Of a DNA stretch of 64,000 bases, positions 27,428 through 35,338 are shown piece after piece. The position numbers and the translations under genes are program-made. The notes under the pieces are model-generated. The model did no database searches. It was not told the DNA's origin and saw nothing but the letters and a program-made list of their open reading frames with translations. The stretch's first letter is position 1, and every line of letters starts with the position of its first letter. Source of the stretch: Oscillibacter valericigenes (lineage in GTDB: Bacteria > Bacillota > Clostridia > Oscillospirales > Oscillospiraceae); NCBI RefSeq assembly GCF_021531435.1, contig NZ_JAFBIS010000009.1:1-64000 (forward strand). Direction: 5' to 3'.

Positions 27428-27685
27428 GTATATTGGAAACTGCGAGGATGGGAAGCAGTACCCGGCAGGCGGAGACACAGAGAGGGAACGGTTGGTGGAA
27501 GTTCCCGTGAAGCGGCCGGGGAAGTCGTCCCGGAGCATTGGGCTGAAAGAGCAGTAAGCCGCAACGGTGGATCCCTCCGTTACCGGGGAAGGGCGTATAA
27601 GCGCCCATGAGCGCGGGATTTTCCCGAATCCAGGTGGTACCACGGACATTTGTTCGCCCTGAGCCGAAAGGCTCAGGGCGTTTTT
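27428..27685 (+). ncRNA. T-box leader controlling valS
   Basis: The leader has the T-box sequence AGGTGGTACCACGG at 27632-27645, which pairs with the antiterminator bulge to the uncharged tRNA acceptor end. Stem I carries GAGAGGG (AG-bulge region) near 27480 and the apical GGTGGAA near 27494. A valine specifier codon GTC is likely at 27524-27526 or 27527-27529 on the 3' side of stem I; I cannot choose between them by eye. The intrinsic terminator follows. Uncharged tRNA-Val should allow read-through into valS. Confidence 0.9.
27655..27685 (+). terminator. T-box terminator of valS
   Basis: CGCCCTGAGCC (27655-27665) and GGCTCAGGGCG (27670-27680) form an 11-bp stem with a GAAA loop and TTTTT tail. 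It is the off-state structure of the leader. Confidence 0.92.
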
Positions 27686-27748
27686 CGTCTGCCTGGAAAA
27701 CGATCTGTCAAGCAAGAACGCAAGTTCAGAGAATAGGAGAGAATCAAC

Positions 27749-30385
27749 ATGAAGAAAGAACTGCCAAAGGTGTATGAGCCGCAGCAGGTGGAGTCCCGCA
27801 TTTATAAAATGTGGGAGGACAACGACTGCTTCAACGGCGACCCCGACCCCAAAAAGAAACCCTTCTCCATTTCCATGCCGCCCCCGAACGTCACGGGCCA
27901 GCTCCACATGGGCCACGCCCTGGACTGCACCCTGCAGGATATTCTGACCCGCTTCAAGCGGATGCAGGGCTATTCCACGCTGTGGCTGCCCGGCACCGAC
28001 CACGCCGGCATCGCCACCCAGATCAAGGTGGAGGAGGAGCTTCGCGTCAAGGAGGGCAAGACCCGCTACGACCTGGGCCGCGAAAAATTCCTCCAGCGTG
28101 TCTGGAAGTGGAAAGAGGAATACGGCAACCGCATCGTGGAGCAGCAGAAGAAGATGGGCGTTTCCTGCGACTGGAGCCGTTCCCGCTTCACCATGGATGA
28201 CCGCTGTGCCAAGGCCGTCCGGGAGACCTTTTGCGAGCTGTACGATAAGGGCCTCATTTACAAGGGCAGCCGCATCATCAACTGGTGCCCCCACTGCGTC
28301 ACCGCCCTGTCCGACGCCGAGGTGGAGTACGTGGACAAGCCCGGCCACCTGTGGTATATCCGCTATCCGCTGACCGACGGCTCCGGCGACCTGGTCATCG
28401 CCACCACCCGGCCCGAGACCATGATGGGCGATACCGGCGTGGCCGTGAACCCGGAGGACGAGCGCTTCAAGCACCTGATCGGGCAGAAATGCATCCTGCC
28501 CATCATGAACCGCGAAATTCCCATCGTGGGCGACGAATACTGCGAGATCGGCTTCGGCACCGGCGCGGTGAAGATGACGCCGGCTCACGACCCCAACGAC
28601 TTCGAGGTGGGTCTGCGCCACAACCTGGAGGTCATCCGCTGCATCGGCGACGACGGCAAGATCAATGAGAACGGCGGCCCCTACCATGGTATGGACCGTT
28701 ACGAGTGCCGCAAGGCCATCGTGAAGGACCTGGAGGAGAAGGGCTATTTGGTCAAGACCGAGCCCTACAACCACAACGTGGGCACCTGCTACCGCTGCCA
28801 CAACGACGTGGAGCCCTTGATCTCCGCCCAGTGGTTCGTGAAGATGGAGCCCCTGGCCAAGGAAGCCCTCCGCGTCGTGAAGGACGGCGAGGTGAAGTTC
28901 GTCCCCGAGCGCTTCTCCAAGACCTATATCAACTGGATGGAGAACGTCCATGACTGGTGCATTTCCCGCCAGCTGTGGTGGGGCCACCAGATCCCCGCCT
29001 GGTACTGCGACGAGTGCGGCCACATCAATGTCAGCCGTGAGGACCCGACGAAGTGCGAAAAGTGCGGCTGCACCAGCCTGACTCGGGACCCCGACGTGCT
29101 GGATACCTGGTTCTCCTCCGCCCTGTGGCCCTTCTCCACCCTGGGGTGGCCGGAAAAGACCGAGGACCTGGATTTCTACTATCCCAACAGCGTTATGGTC
29201 ACCGGCTACGACATCATCTTCTTCTGGGTGGCCCGGATGATCTTCTCCGGCTGCGAGCAGATGAAGCAGATCCCCTTCCACACCGTTCTCATTCACGGAC
29301 TGGTCCGGGATGACAAGGGCCGCAAGATGTCCAAGTCCCTTGGCAACGGCATTGATCCCCTGGAGATGGCGGAGAAGTACGGTGCCGACGCCCTGCGCTT
29401 TAACCTCATCACCGGCAACAGCCCCGGCAACGACACCCGGTTCTACACCGAAAAGTGCGAGGCCATGCGGAACTTTGCCAATAAGATCTGGAACGCCAGC
29501 CGTTTCGTGCTGATGAACCTTTCCATCGACAAGTGCGAGCTGCCCGAGGCCTCCAAGCTGGCTCCTGAGGACAAATGGGTTCTTTCCAAGCTGAACACCC
29601 TGGTGAAAGAGGTCACCGAGAACCTGGACGCCTACGAGATCGGCGTGGCCTCCGCCAAGGTCTACGACTTCATCTGGGACACCTACTGCGACTGGTATAT
29701 CGAGCTGACCAAGACCCGTCTCAACGGCGGGGACGAGGAGGCAAAGCTGGTGGCCCAGAACGTGCTGTGCTACGTGTTGACCGACCTCTTGAAGCTGCTG
29801 CATCCCTTCATGCCTTTCATCACCGAGGAGATTTTCCAGGCTCTGCCGCATGAGGGTGATTTCATTATGACCTCTCACTGGCCCGAGTATCAGGACAGCC
29901 TGAACTTCCCCGCCGAGGAGTCCGCCATGGAGGCGGTCATGGATACCATTAAGGCTATCCGTGCCCGCCGTGCCGAGATGAATGTGCCGCCCTCCAAGAA
30001 AGCGGAGGTGCTGCTGGTCACCGAAACCCCCGAAATTTACCAGCAGGGCCTGCACTTCATTCAGCGTCTGGCCTATGCCAGCGAGGTGACCTTCGCAGGC
30101 GCTGCTCCCGCCGATGTTTCCAAGCAAGTGTCTGTGGTGACCCACAACGCCACAGCCTACATGCCGATGGCGGAGCTGGTAGACATTGCCGCTGAGCTGG
30201 ACCGTATCAACAAGGAGATCGAGAAAGCCAAGAATGGTCTGCGTATCGTGGAGCAGAAGCTCTCCAACGAGAAGTTCGTCTCCAAGGCCCCTGAGACGGT
30301 GGTTAATGCCGAGAAGGAAAAGGCAGCCAAGTACAGCGAGCTGATCGCTAAGCTGGAGGAATCCGCCAAGGCGATGCAGGCGTAA
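27749..30385 (+). CDS. valS: Valyl-tRNA synthetase
   Basis: This 878-residue class I synthetase has HMGH (HIGH) in [16 protein letters not shown] and KMSKS in [14 protein letters not shown]. The editing domain includes [21 protein letters not shown]. The C-terminal ending has the ValRS coiled coil ([58 protein letters not shown]), which separates it from IleRS and LeuRS. It is controlled by the T-box immediately upstream. Confidence 0.97.
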   Translation: MKKELPKVYEPQQVESRIYKMWEDNDCFNGDPDPKKKPFSISMPPPNVTGQLHMGHALDCTLQDILTRFKRMQGYSTLWLPGTDHAGIATQIKVEEELRVKEGKTRYDLGREKFLQRVWKWKEEYGNRIVEQQKKMGVSCDWSRSRFTMDDRCAKAVRETFCELYDKGLIYKGSRIINWCPHCVTALSDAEVEYVDKPGHLWYIRYPLTDGSGDLVIATTRPETMMGDTGVAVNPEDERFKHLIGQKCILPIMNREIPIVGDEYCEIGFGTGAVKMTPAHDPNDFEVGLRHNLEVIRCIGDDGKINENGGPYHGMDRYECRKAIVKDLEEKGYLVKTEPYNHNVGTCYRCHNDVEPLISAQWFVKMEPLAKEALRVVKDGEVKFVPERFSKTYINWMENVHDWCISRQLWWGHQIPAWYCDECGHINVSREDPTKCEKCGCTSLTRDPDVLDTWFSSALWPFSTLGWPEKTEDLDFYYPNSVMVTGYDIIFFWVARMIFSGCEQMKQIPFHTVLIHGLVRDDKGRKMSKSLGNGIDPLEMAEKYGADALRFNLITGNSPGNDTRFYTEKCEAMRNFANKIWNASRFVLMNLSIDKCELPEASKLAPEDKWVLSKLNTLVKEVTENLDAYEIGVASAKVYDFIWDTYCDWYIELTKTRLNGGDEEAKLVAQNVLCYVLTDLLKLLHPFMPFITEEIFQALPHEGDFIMTSHWPEYQDSLNFPAEESAMEAVMDTIKAIRARRAEMNVPPSKKAEVLLVTETPEIYQQGLHFIQRLAYASEVTFAGAAPADVSKQVSVVTHNATAYMPMAELVDIAAELDRINKEIEKAKNGLRIVEQKLSNEKFVSKAPETVVNAEKEKAAKYSELIAKLEESAKAMQA

Positions 30386-30403
30386 GATTCTGCGCAGAAA
30401 CGA

Positions 30404-30431
30404 CTGTGCCCCCGCTCTTGCGGGGGCACAG
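30404..30431 (+). terminator. Hairpin after valS
   Basis: CTGTGCCCCCGC (30404-30415) and GCGGGGGCACAG (30420-30431) form a 12-bp GC-rich stem with a TCTT loop. The T tract is poor (CAATTATC), so termination may be incomplete. Confidence 0.6.
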
Positions 30432-30439
30432 CAATTATC

Positions 30440-30688
30440 GGGAGGAAAATCGACCTTCGAAAATCGAAAGAAGCGGAAAAAATCGCGGCAATGGAGACGG
30501 CGTGGCGCCGAAGGGGAGCAGGCGGAGCCCTGTTCCGCCGCTTTCCGGAGGAAATCACCGCCGAAAGAGTGACGGTCAACGCATCCCCCTATGCAGTGGA
30601 AATTTACCGCCATTTGAGATTCCGGACGAAGGAATCGGAGCAGATTACCGATGGTATCCGCTATCCGCCAATGGAATATTTACGGTAA
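30440..30688 (+). pseudogene. Internally deleted GNAT N-acetyltransferase relic
   Basis: One continuous frame encodes two ends of a GNAT enzyme joined directly. The first part, GRKIDLRKSKEAEKIAAME, resembles a GNAT N-terminus. The second, RRRGAGGALFRRFPEEITAERVTVNASPYAVEIYRHLRF followed by EQITDGIRYPPMEYLR, is the acetyl-CoA loop and C-terminal half. The middle strands, about 70 residues, are missing, and the expected start codon after GGGAGGAAA reads ATC. An ATG inside at 30491 could make a 65-residue fragment. An inactive remnant is most likely. Confidence 0.7.
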
Positions 30689-30697
30689 ACCGGCCTG

Positions 30698-30733
30698 AAA
30701 AAGCCCCTCTGACGATCGTCAGAGGGGCTTTTT
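30698..30733. terminator. Palindromic bidirectional terminator
   Basis: A 16-base arm at 30698-30713 (A5 then GCCCCTCTGAC) is perfectly mirrored at 30718-30733 with a GATC loop. It lies between the GNAT relic (forward) and the reverse-strand reductase gene. Confidence 0.9.
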
Positions 30734-30742
30734 CAGTATGAT

Positions 30743-31369
30743 TCAGCGAATAAAATTGGTGCGCGCACCGGATTCCGCCTGAGGCGGCTGGATGCCGACG
30801 TCCTTTCCGGCTTCGATGCAGCGAAGGAGCCAAGCCATGTTGACGGCCAGATTCCGCATGGTCTGAAGACCTTCCTCATCTTTTAAAACGTCCGCGGGTT
30901 CTTTGCCGTGGACCATGGTCCAATAAGTTGAGGACACCACCGGCATCTGGGAGATGGTGAAATACTTCTGCAGGACGTCCAGTGTGGCGGTGGTACCGGC
31001 CCGGCGGGCGGAGGCGATGGCGGCCGCCGGCTTATGAACAAAGGCGTCCTTGCCTGCGTAAAAAACTCGGTCCAATACAGACAAAATTCGTCCGCTGGGG
31101 TGCGCGTAATAAACCGGCGTGCCAAATACGAAGCCATCGGCTTCGCAGGCCTTTTCGATGATCCGGTTTACAACATCGTCGTCAAACGCGCATCGGCCAG
31201 GCTGTCTGGCACAGGTGCCGCAGGCAGTGCAGTCCCGTACAGGTTCGTTGCCCAGGAACAGGATTTCTGTTTGGATGCCGGAGCTTTCCAAAGTAAGAGC
31301 GATTTCGTGCAGTGCCGTATGCGTGCATCCGTTGGGATGGGAACTGCCGTTAAGTAAAAGAACTTTCAT
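30743..31369 (-). CDS. Flavodoxin-like NAD(P)H-dependent FMN reductase
   Basis: This 208-residue protein is of the iron-sulphur-flavoprotein / NADPH-dependent FMN reductase type. The FMN phosphate loop is LNGSSHPNGCTHTAL, and a CTACGTCARQPGRCAFDDD segment carries four cysteines typical of this branch. FVFGTPVYYAHPSGRILSVLDRVFYAG is the second FMN contact. The ATG at 31369 follows AAAGGA; homology starts there, so the 71-residue upstream extension is rejected. The electron acceptor is unknown. It is divergent from spoIIAA. Confidence 0.85.
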   Translation of the reverse strand: MKVLLLNGSSHPNGCTHTALHEIALTLESSGIQTEILFLGNEPVRDCTACGTCARQPGRCAFDDDVVNRIIEKACEADGFVFGTPVYYAHPSGRILSVLDRVFYAGKDAFVHKPAAAIASARRAGTTATLDVLQKYFTISQMPVVSSTYWTMVHGKEPADVLKDEEGLQTMRNLAVNMAWLLRCIEAGKDVGIQPPQAESGARTNFIR

Positions 31370-31445
31370 GCTAAGATATCCTTTCTGCGCCGGAGTTGGT
31401 AATGTGATCAGCCTCATTATATTCGGATAGGGAGGGGACCGCAAG

Positions 31446-31512
31446 TATCCGGCAAAGAATATCCGGCAGTCGGAAGAATCCGACAAAAAAGAAATGGGAC
31501 AACTTGTATAAT
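31446..31512. promoter_or_regulatory. Control region between the reductase and spoIIA operons
   Basis: TATCCGGCA is directly repeated at 31446-31454 and 31460-31468; GTCGGA-AGAA-TCCGAC is an inverted repeat at 31469-31484; and a perfect TATAAT lies at 31507-31512. A weak sigma-H-like pair, AAAGAATAT (31454-31462) and GAAGAAT (31473-31479), has 10-bp spacing, one less than consensus. Sigma-H control is known for spoIIA in Bacillus; here it is only suggested. Confidence 0.35.
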
Positions 31513-31571
31513 CAACTTTAAGAAAAATCCATGGAAAATATGCAGGGCTTTGACAAAAAGGGGAGTTCAAT

Positions 31572-31877
31572 ATGGAAATCAATGCGAAAAGTGTAGATAG
31601 GAATTTACTGCTGGAGCTCAGCGGGGAAATCGACCATCACAGCGCCAGAAACGCCATGCGGGAAATGGAATTGGCCGTAGACGCGGCATTGCCCAAAAAG
31701 CTGGTATTGGACATGACAGGCGTGACCTTTATGGACAGCTCCGGGATCGCTTTGATCCTGCGGGCCCAGCAGCGGATGCGGCTTCTGGACGGGAGCCTGC
31801 TGGTGTGCCATGTTCCGGAACAGGCCAAGCGGGTCCTGGACGCCGCCGGGATCGGACGGCTGGTGACGATACGATAA
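31572..31877 (+). CDS. spoIIAA: Anti-sigma-F factor antagonist
   Basis: This 101-residue STAS protein releases sigma-F by binding SpoIIAB. The phosphorylation site is Ser57 in VTFMDSSGIALILRA, equivalent to Ser58 of Bacillus SpoIIAA. GGGGAG precedes the ATG. An AAGGAGG site follows for spoIIAB. Confidence 0.95.
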   Translation: MEINAKSVDRNLLLELSGEIDHHSARNAMREMELAVDAALPKKLVLDMTGVTFMDSSGIALILRAQQRMRLLDGSLLVCHVPEQAKRVLDAAGIGRLVTIR

Positions 31878-31894
31878 AAGGAGGTTTACATAAA

Positions 31895-32341
31895 ATGAAA
31901 AGTAAGGCGATGAATGAGGTCACATTGGAATTTCCCAGCCGCAGCAGCAACGAAGGGTTTGCCCGGTCCGCGGCGGCCTGCTTCGCGGCCCAGATGGACC
32001 CAACGCTAAATGAGCTGGAGGACATCAAAACGGCAGTCAGCGAAGCGGTGACAAACGCCATCGTTCATGCCTACCCGGATGCCATCGGCAAGGTGACACT
32101 GAAGCTGCGGCTCTGTCCGGGAAATGTGCTGGAGCTGACTGTCAAGGACAGGGGCAGAGGAATTGCGGACGTAGAAAAAGCCCGCGAGCCCATGTTTACC
32201 ACTGGGGGTGAGGAGCGCAGCGGCATGGGCTTTACGATCATGGAGAGCTTTACGGATCAATTGACGGTTCGTTCCGTGCCGGGACGGGGGACAACAGTGA
32301 CCATGAAAAAGAAACTGGCTCCCAGGCTGAAAACAAAATGA
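31895..32341 (+). CDS. spoIIAB: Anti-sigma-F factor (serine kinase)
   Basis: This 148-residue GHKL-ATPase-fold kinase holds sigma-F inactive and phosphorylates SpoIIAA. Motifs are the N box EAVTNAIVHAYPDA, the G1 box VKDRGRGIAD, and the lid region TTGGEERSGMGFTIMESF. The ATG at 31895 has GGAGG upstream; the ATG at 31910, matching the Bacillus N-terminus, is an alternative. Its stop overlaps sigF by four bases (ATGA). Confidence 0.95.
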   Translation: MKSKAMNEVTLEFPSRSSNEGFARSAAACFAAQMDPTLNELEDIKTAVSEAVTNAIVHAYPDAIGKVTLKLRLCPGNVLELTVKDRGRGIADVEKAREPMFTTGGEERSGMGFTIMESFTDQLTVRSVPGRGTTVTMKKKLAPRLKTK

Positions 32342-33042
32342 GCACGACGCTGGAACTGCTCCGAGCTGCGCAGGAAGGGGACCGGGAGGCGTGCCAGCAG
32401 GCAGTGCTTGAGAACAACGGCTTGATCTGGAGCGTCGTACGGCGGTACTATGGCCGGGGAGTGGATTCTGACGACTTGTATCAGCTGGGCTGCCTGGGTT
32501 TTTTAAAAGCGGTACAGGGGTTCGATTTTGATTACGGTACCTGTTTTTCCACCTATGCCGTTCCCAAAATTGCAGGAGAGATCCGGCGCTTTCTGCGGGA
32601 TGATGGAGCCGTCAAAGTCGGGCGCAGCATCAGGGAGCAAGCTCAAACTCTTTACAGTAAACGAGAGCAGCTCCGGCATGAGCTGGGCCGTGAGCCGGTC
32701 CTTTCCGAGCTGGCGGAAGCTACCGGACTTACTCCTGAGGACATCGCGCAGATCGAATTGGCAACAGATACGCCGGATTCCCTGCAGCAGGAAATGGCCG
32801 ACGGCCTGACTTTGGAGAGCACGCTGGGTACGGATGCGCCGGAGGATGGGCTGGTAGAGCGTATTGCCCTGCGGGAGGCGATCGATAAACTGCCGGAAAA
32901 AGAGCGGATGACGATTTTGCTGCGCTATTTCAAGAGCCTGACCCAGGAGCAGACGGCCCGCATTCTGGGTGTGTCCCAGGTGCAGGTATCCCGTCTGGAG
33001 CGGCGGGGCCTGGAACGGCTGCGGGCGAGCTTTGAGCCTTGA
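32338..33042 (+). CDS. sigF: RNA polymerase sigma-F (forespore sigma)
   Basis: This 234-residue factor has region 2 (LIWSVVRRYYGRGVDSDDLYQLGCLGFLKAVQGFDFDYGTCFSTYAVPKIAGEIRRFLRDDG), region 3 (VKVGRSIREQAQTLYSKREQL) and region 4 (ILLRYFKSLTQEQTARILGVSQVQVSRLERRGLERLR). It is the third gene of spoIIA and is coupled to spoIIAB. Its last 113 bases overlap, on the opposite strand, the C-terminus of the TIGR03915-like gene. Confidence 0.95.
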   Translation: MSTTLELLRAAQEGDREACQQAVLENNGLIWSVVRRYYGRGVDSDDLYQLGCLGFLKAVQGFDFDYGTCFSTYAVPKIAGEIRRFLRDDGAVKVGRSIREQAQTLYSKREQLRHELGREPVLSELAEATGLTPEDIAQIELATDTPDSLQQEMADGLTLESTLGTDAPEDGLVERIALREAIDKLPEKERMTILLRYFKSLTQEQTARILGVSQVQVSRLERRGLERLRASFEP

Positions 33043-33790
33043 AATAGGAGTCACCCTGAAACTCGGTCATGGTGTTCCAGTACCGCTTCGGCATATTCCG
33101 CATCCGGCATTTGGGGTTGTACCGCTCTTTAATGGCAATCGTGTCATAGAAGCGTTTCCACAAAATACGGTAAGCGGCTTCTGTTTCGTCCGGCGGGGCC
33201 ATTTGAAAATCCTCCAGAGGACAGATCACCGATTTTCCGGCGGCGTAGAACAGGGCCTCTTTGTGCGTACGGTCGTAGATGAAAAATGTATCGTTCATAT
33301 ACCGGGCGCAAAAATGGCTGCGCAGGACGGGTAATACCCGGTTTTTCGGTTCAATCTCACTGCCCAGTACCCCACCCAGCTCGGAGAAGCGGACAAAGCC
33401 CTTCAGCAGATGCGCTTCGCCGTTGAGACGGCGCACGGCAGTGATGACAGGGAACAGCGTTTCATCGGAGAAATTTCGGAGGAAACCGGAGCCATCCCGC
33501 AGCAGTTTCACGACCAGCCGGTATAAATGGATCTCCTTGTCCGGCATACAGGTGAGAAAGCCTTTCTGCAATAAATTCCCTGCATAGGGAGAAACCTTTA
33601 CAACCTTTTTGAACACACGGTTTGCGTGGCTTTTGTCGGTATTGACCACGCGGGAAGCAAAGAGCGTTGGAATAAAGTCCTCATCGCGGCAGATCGCGGT
33701 GAGGACTTCTTTGTTGGCGTAGCTGTCAAAGACGCAGCAGAGGAATCCATCGAAGCTGCCGTCATAAATATAAATCATTTCATGGTCCAT
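32930..33790 (-). CDS. Putative DNA-metabolism protein (TIGR03915 / DUF4130-like)
   Basis: This 286-residue protein matches the family that pairs with radical-SAM TIGR03916 and is sometimes fused to uracil-DNA glycosylase; no such fusion exists here. Visible hallmarks are the N-terminal IYIYDGSFDGFLCCVFDSY, the HLYRLVVKLLRDGSGFLRNFSDETLF segment and the C-terminal KRYWNTMTEF near residue 244. The remaining 40 residues (PAAVPGPAAPDGIP...) lie antisense to sigF and may not be functional. ATG at 33790 or at 33778 is possible; no strong Shine-Dalgarno site is seen. The likely role is repair of alkylated or otherwise modified bases. Confidence 0.8.
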   Translation of the reverse strand: MDHEMIYIYDGSFDGFLCCVFDSYANKEVLTAICRDEDFIPTLFASRVVNTDKSHANRVFKKVVKVSPYAGNLLQKGFLTCMPDKEIHLYRLVVKLLRDGSGFLRNFSDETLFPVITAVRRLNGEAHLLKGFVRFSELGGVLGSEIEPKNRVLPVLRSHFCARYMNDTFFIYDRTHKEALFYAAGKSVICPLEDFQMAPPDETEAAYRILWKRFYDTIAIKERYNPKCRMRNMPKRYWNTMTEFQGDSYFKAQSSPAAVPGPAAPDGIPAPGTHPECGPSAPGSGS

Positions 33791-33812
33791 TGTACAAAAT
33801 CAGGCGGGCGGA

Positions 33813-35081
33813 TCAGACCGCGGTATCGAAGAGGGATAATTGCACCATCTCCTGCTGGGGCAAAGAGGGGCGTTCCGCGGCGATCAGTCCCCGCAGCAGG
33901 CTGTCAGGGGTGAAGCGGAGGCCGTCGGGCATTTTGCCGGAGGCGGTCAGAAAATATTGGGCCCGCTTCATGACGACCCCCAGCTTCGGAAGGTTTTCAA
34001 TGTGAAGGGGACCGGCCCGCCGGGCGGATAGGATGCGCCGTGCGGAAACTACACCAACGCCGGGAACGCGCAGCAGAGTTTCGTAGTCCGCCGTGTTGAC
34101 CTCCACGGGAAAAAAGTCCAGATGGGCCAGAGCCCAGCTGCACTTGGGGTCCACACGGGGATCAAAGTCCTGGTGCCGGTCATCCAGCAGCTCTTCCGCC
34201 CGAAAGCCGTAAAATCGCAGAAGCCAGTCGGCCTGATACAGGCGGTGCTCCCGCAGTAGGGGCGGTTTTACGTCTTTGGAAGGGAGCAGCGCGTGCTCCA
34301 CCACTGGCACATAGGCGGAATAGAACACGCGTTTTAGTTTGTAACGGTCGTATAGTCCCTGGGTCAGCCGAAGAATATGGAAATCGGAATCCGGTGTCGC
34401 GCCAACGATAAGCTGGGTGCTCTGCCCCGCGGGAGCGAATTTGGGAGCGTGGCGGTATTTCACCAGCTCCTCCTTGTTTTGCTGATTGCGCGTCTGGATC
34501 TGCCGCATGGGAGCGAGGATAGCGGTTTTGCTTTTATCCGGCGCCAAGGTTTTAAGACCGGCCTCTGACGGCAGTTCGATATTGACGCTGAGCCGGTCGG
34601 CCAGCAGCCCCAACTGTTCCACCAGCTCCGGCGCTGTGCCGGGGATAGCCTTGGCATGGATATAGCCGTTGAAGCGGTGCTGTTCCCGCAGGAGCCGCAG
34701 GGTGCGGATCATCAGCTCCGTGGTATAGTCCGGGCTGCGGAATACGCCGGAGGAGAGGAACAGCCCTTCGATATAGTTCCGGCGGTAGAAGTTGATGGTC
34801 AGGTCCGCCAGCTCCTCGGGGGTGAAAGCCGCCCGTTTGGTGTCGTTGCTGCGGCGGTTGACGCAGTATTTGCAGTCATAGACACACTTGTTGGTCATCA
34901 GCACTTTCAGCAGCGTTACGCAGCGTCCGTCGGCGGAAAAGGTGTGGCAGCAGCCGGCTACGGAGGACGAGGTATTTCCGATATACCCTTTCTTGGCGGT
35001 GCGGTTCCCGCCGCTGGAAGTACAGGCGGCGTCATACTTGGCGGCGTCAGTCAGGATCGTCAGCTTCTCCAGAACATCCAT
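33813..35081 (-). CDS. Radical SAM DNA modification/repair protein (TIGR03916-like)
   Basis: This 422-residue radical SAM protein has the cluster motif C66-x3-C70-x2-C73 in TNKCVYDCKYCVNRRSND. A C-terminal helix-hairpin-helix (LLRVPGVGVVSARRILSARR, near residue 340) suggests nucleic-acid binding. The family is described as a putative DNA modification/repair enzyme and nearly always neighbours TIGR03915. It starts three bases after the stop of a small membrane protein gene and shares its SOS-type promoter. Confidence 0.85.
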   Translation of the reverse strand: MDVLEKLTILTDAAKYDAACTSSGGNRTAKKGYIGNTSSSVAGCCHTFSADGRCVTLLKVLMTNKCVYDCKYCVNRRSNDTKRAAFTPEELADLTINFYRRNYIEGLFLSSGVFRSPDYTTELMIRTLRLLREQHRFNGYIHAKAIPGTAPELVEQLGLLADRLSVNIELPSEAGLKTLAPDKSKTAILAPMRQIQTRNQQNKEELVKYRHAPKFAPAGQSTQLIVGATPDSDFHILRLTQGLYDRYKLKRVFYSAYVPVVEHALLPSKDVKPPLLREHRLYQADWLLRFYGFRAEELLDDRHQDFDPRVDPKCSWALAHLDFFPVEVNTADYETLLRVPGVGVVSARRILSARRAGPLHIENLPKLGVVMKRAQYFLTASGKMPDGLRFTPDSLLRGLIAAERPSLPQQEMVQLSLFDTAV

Positions 35082-35084
35082 GAT

Positions 35085-35210
35085 TTACCGGGCCACAGCA
35101 CGGCGGCGGGACCGACGGGCGGGACGTTCAATAGCGTCGATGATGCGGAACAACTGGGCGGCCAGGGAGGCAACACCCATCAAAACAAAGAAAAAGCTCC
35201 ATCCAGTCAT
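35085..35210 (-). CDS. 41-residue small membrane protein of the SOS-type operon
   Basis: A perfect AGGAGGA site and 6-base spacing precede an ATG (35210). The product has an N-terminal hydrophobic stretch (MTGWSFFFVLMGVASLAAQL) followed by a strongly basic tail (RIIDAIERPARRSRRRAVAR). It ends three bases before the radical SAM start, so translation is probably coupled. SOS-induced small membrane proteins elsewhere (for example SidA, YneA, TisB) inhibit division or depolarise the membrane; similarity here is only of type. Confidence 0.6.
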   Translation of the reverse strand: MTGWSFFFVLMGVASLAAQLFRIIDAIERPARRSRRRAVAR

Positions 35211-35229
35211 TGTCAATTCCTCCTTGTTA

Positions 35230-35299
35230 GAACTTATGTTCTATATATACTATAACTCGAACGAATGTTTCTGTCAAGAAGAAATCGAACAAAAATTCG
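35230..35299 (-). promoter_or_regulatory. Promoter embedded in LexA (SOS) boxes
   Basis: On the reverse strand, TTGACA (35277-35272), 17 bp, TATAGT (35254-35249) form a near-consensus promoter. Firmicutes-type LexA boxes (CGAAC-N4-GTTCG) are present: GAACTTATGTTC at 35230-35241 just downstream of the start site, CGAACGAATGTTTC at 35258-35271 exactly filling the spacer, and a weaker CGAACAAAAATTCG at 35286-35299. The geometry is that of a LexA-repressed promoter. Confidence 0.8.
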
Positions 35300-35300
35300 A

Positions 35301-35331
35301 AAAAAATCCCCGCCTTTTTGAAAAGGCGGGG
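35301..35331 (-). terminator. Terminator of the ECF sigma operon
   Basis: CCCCGCCTTTT and AAAAGGCGGGG form a stem at 35308-35331; on the reverse strand it is followed by ATTTTTT. It closes the transcript of the membrane protein gene ending at 35339. Confidence 0.85.
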
Positions 35332-35338
35332 AAAGGGA

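Noticed and set aside
27323-30613. 1096-codon open frame on the reverse strand across valS
   Set aside because: It is antisense to a certain valS gene, has no ribosome-binding site or recognisable domain, and is the usual product of strong GC3 codon bias.
30406-30741. 111-codon forward frame overlapping the GNAT relic
   Set aside because: It is in another frame, runs across two terminator hairpins and has no homology; the GNAT-like frame explains the sequence better.
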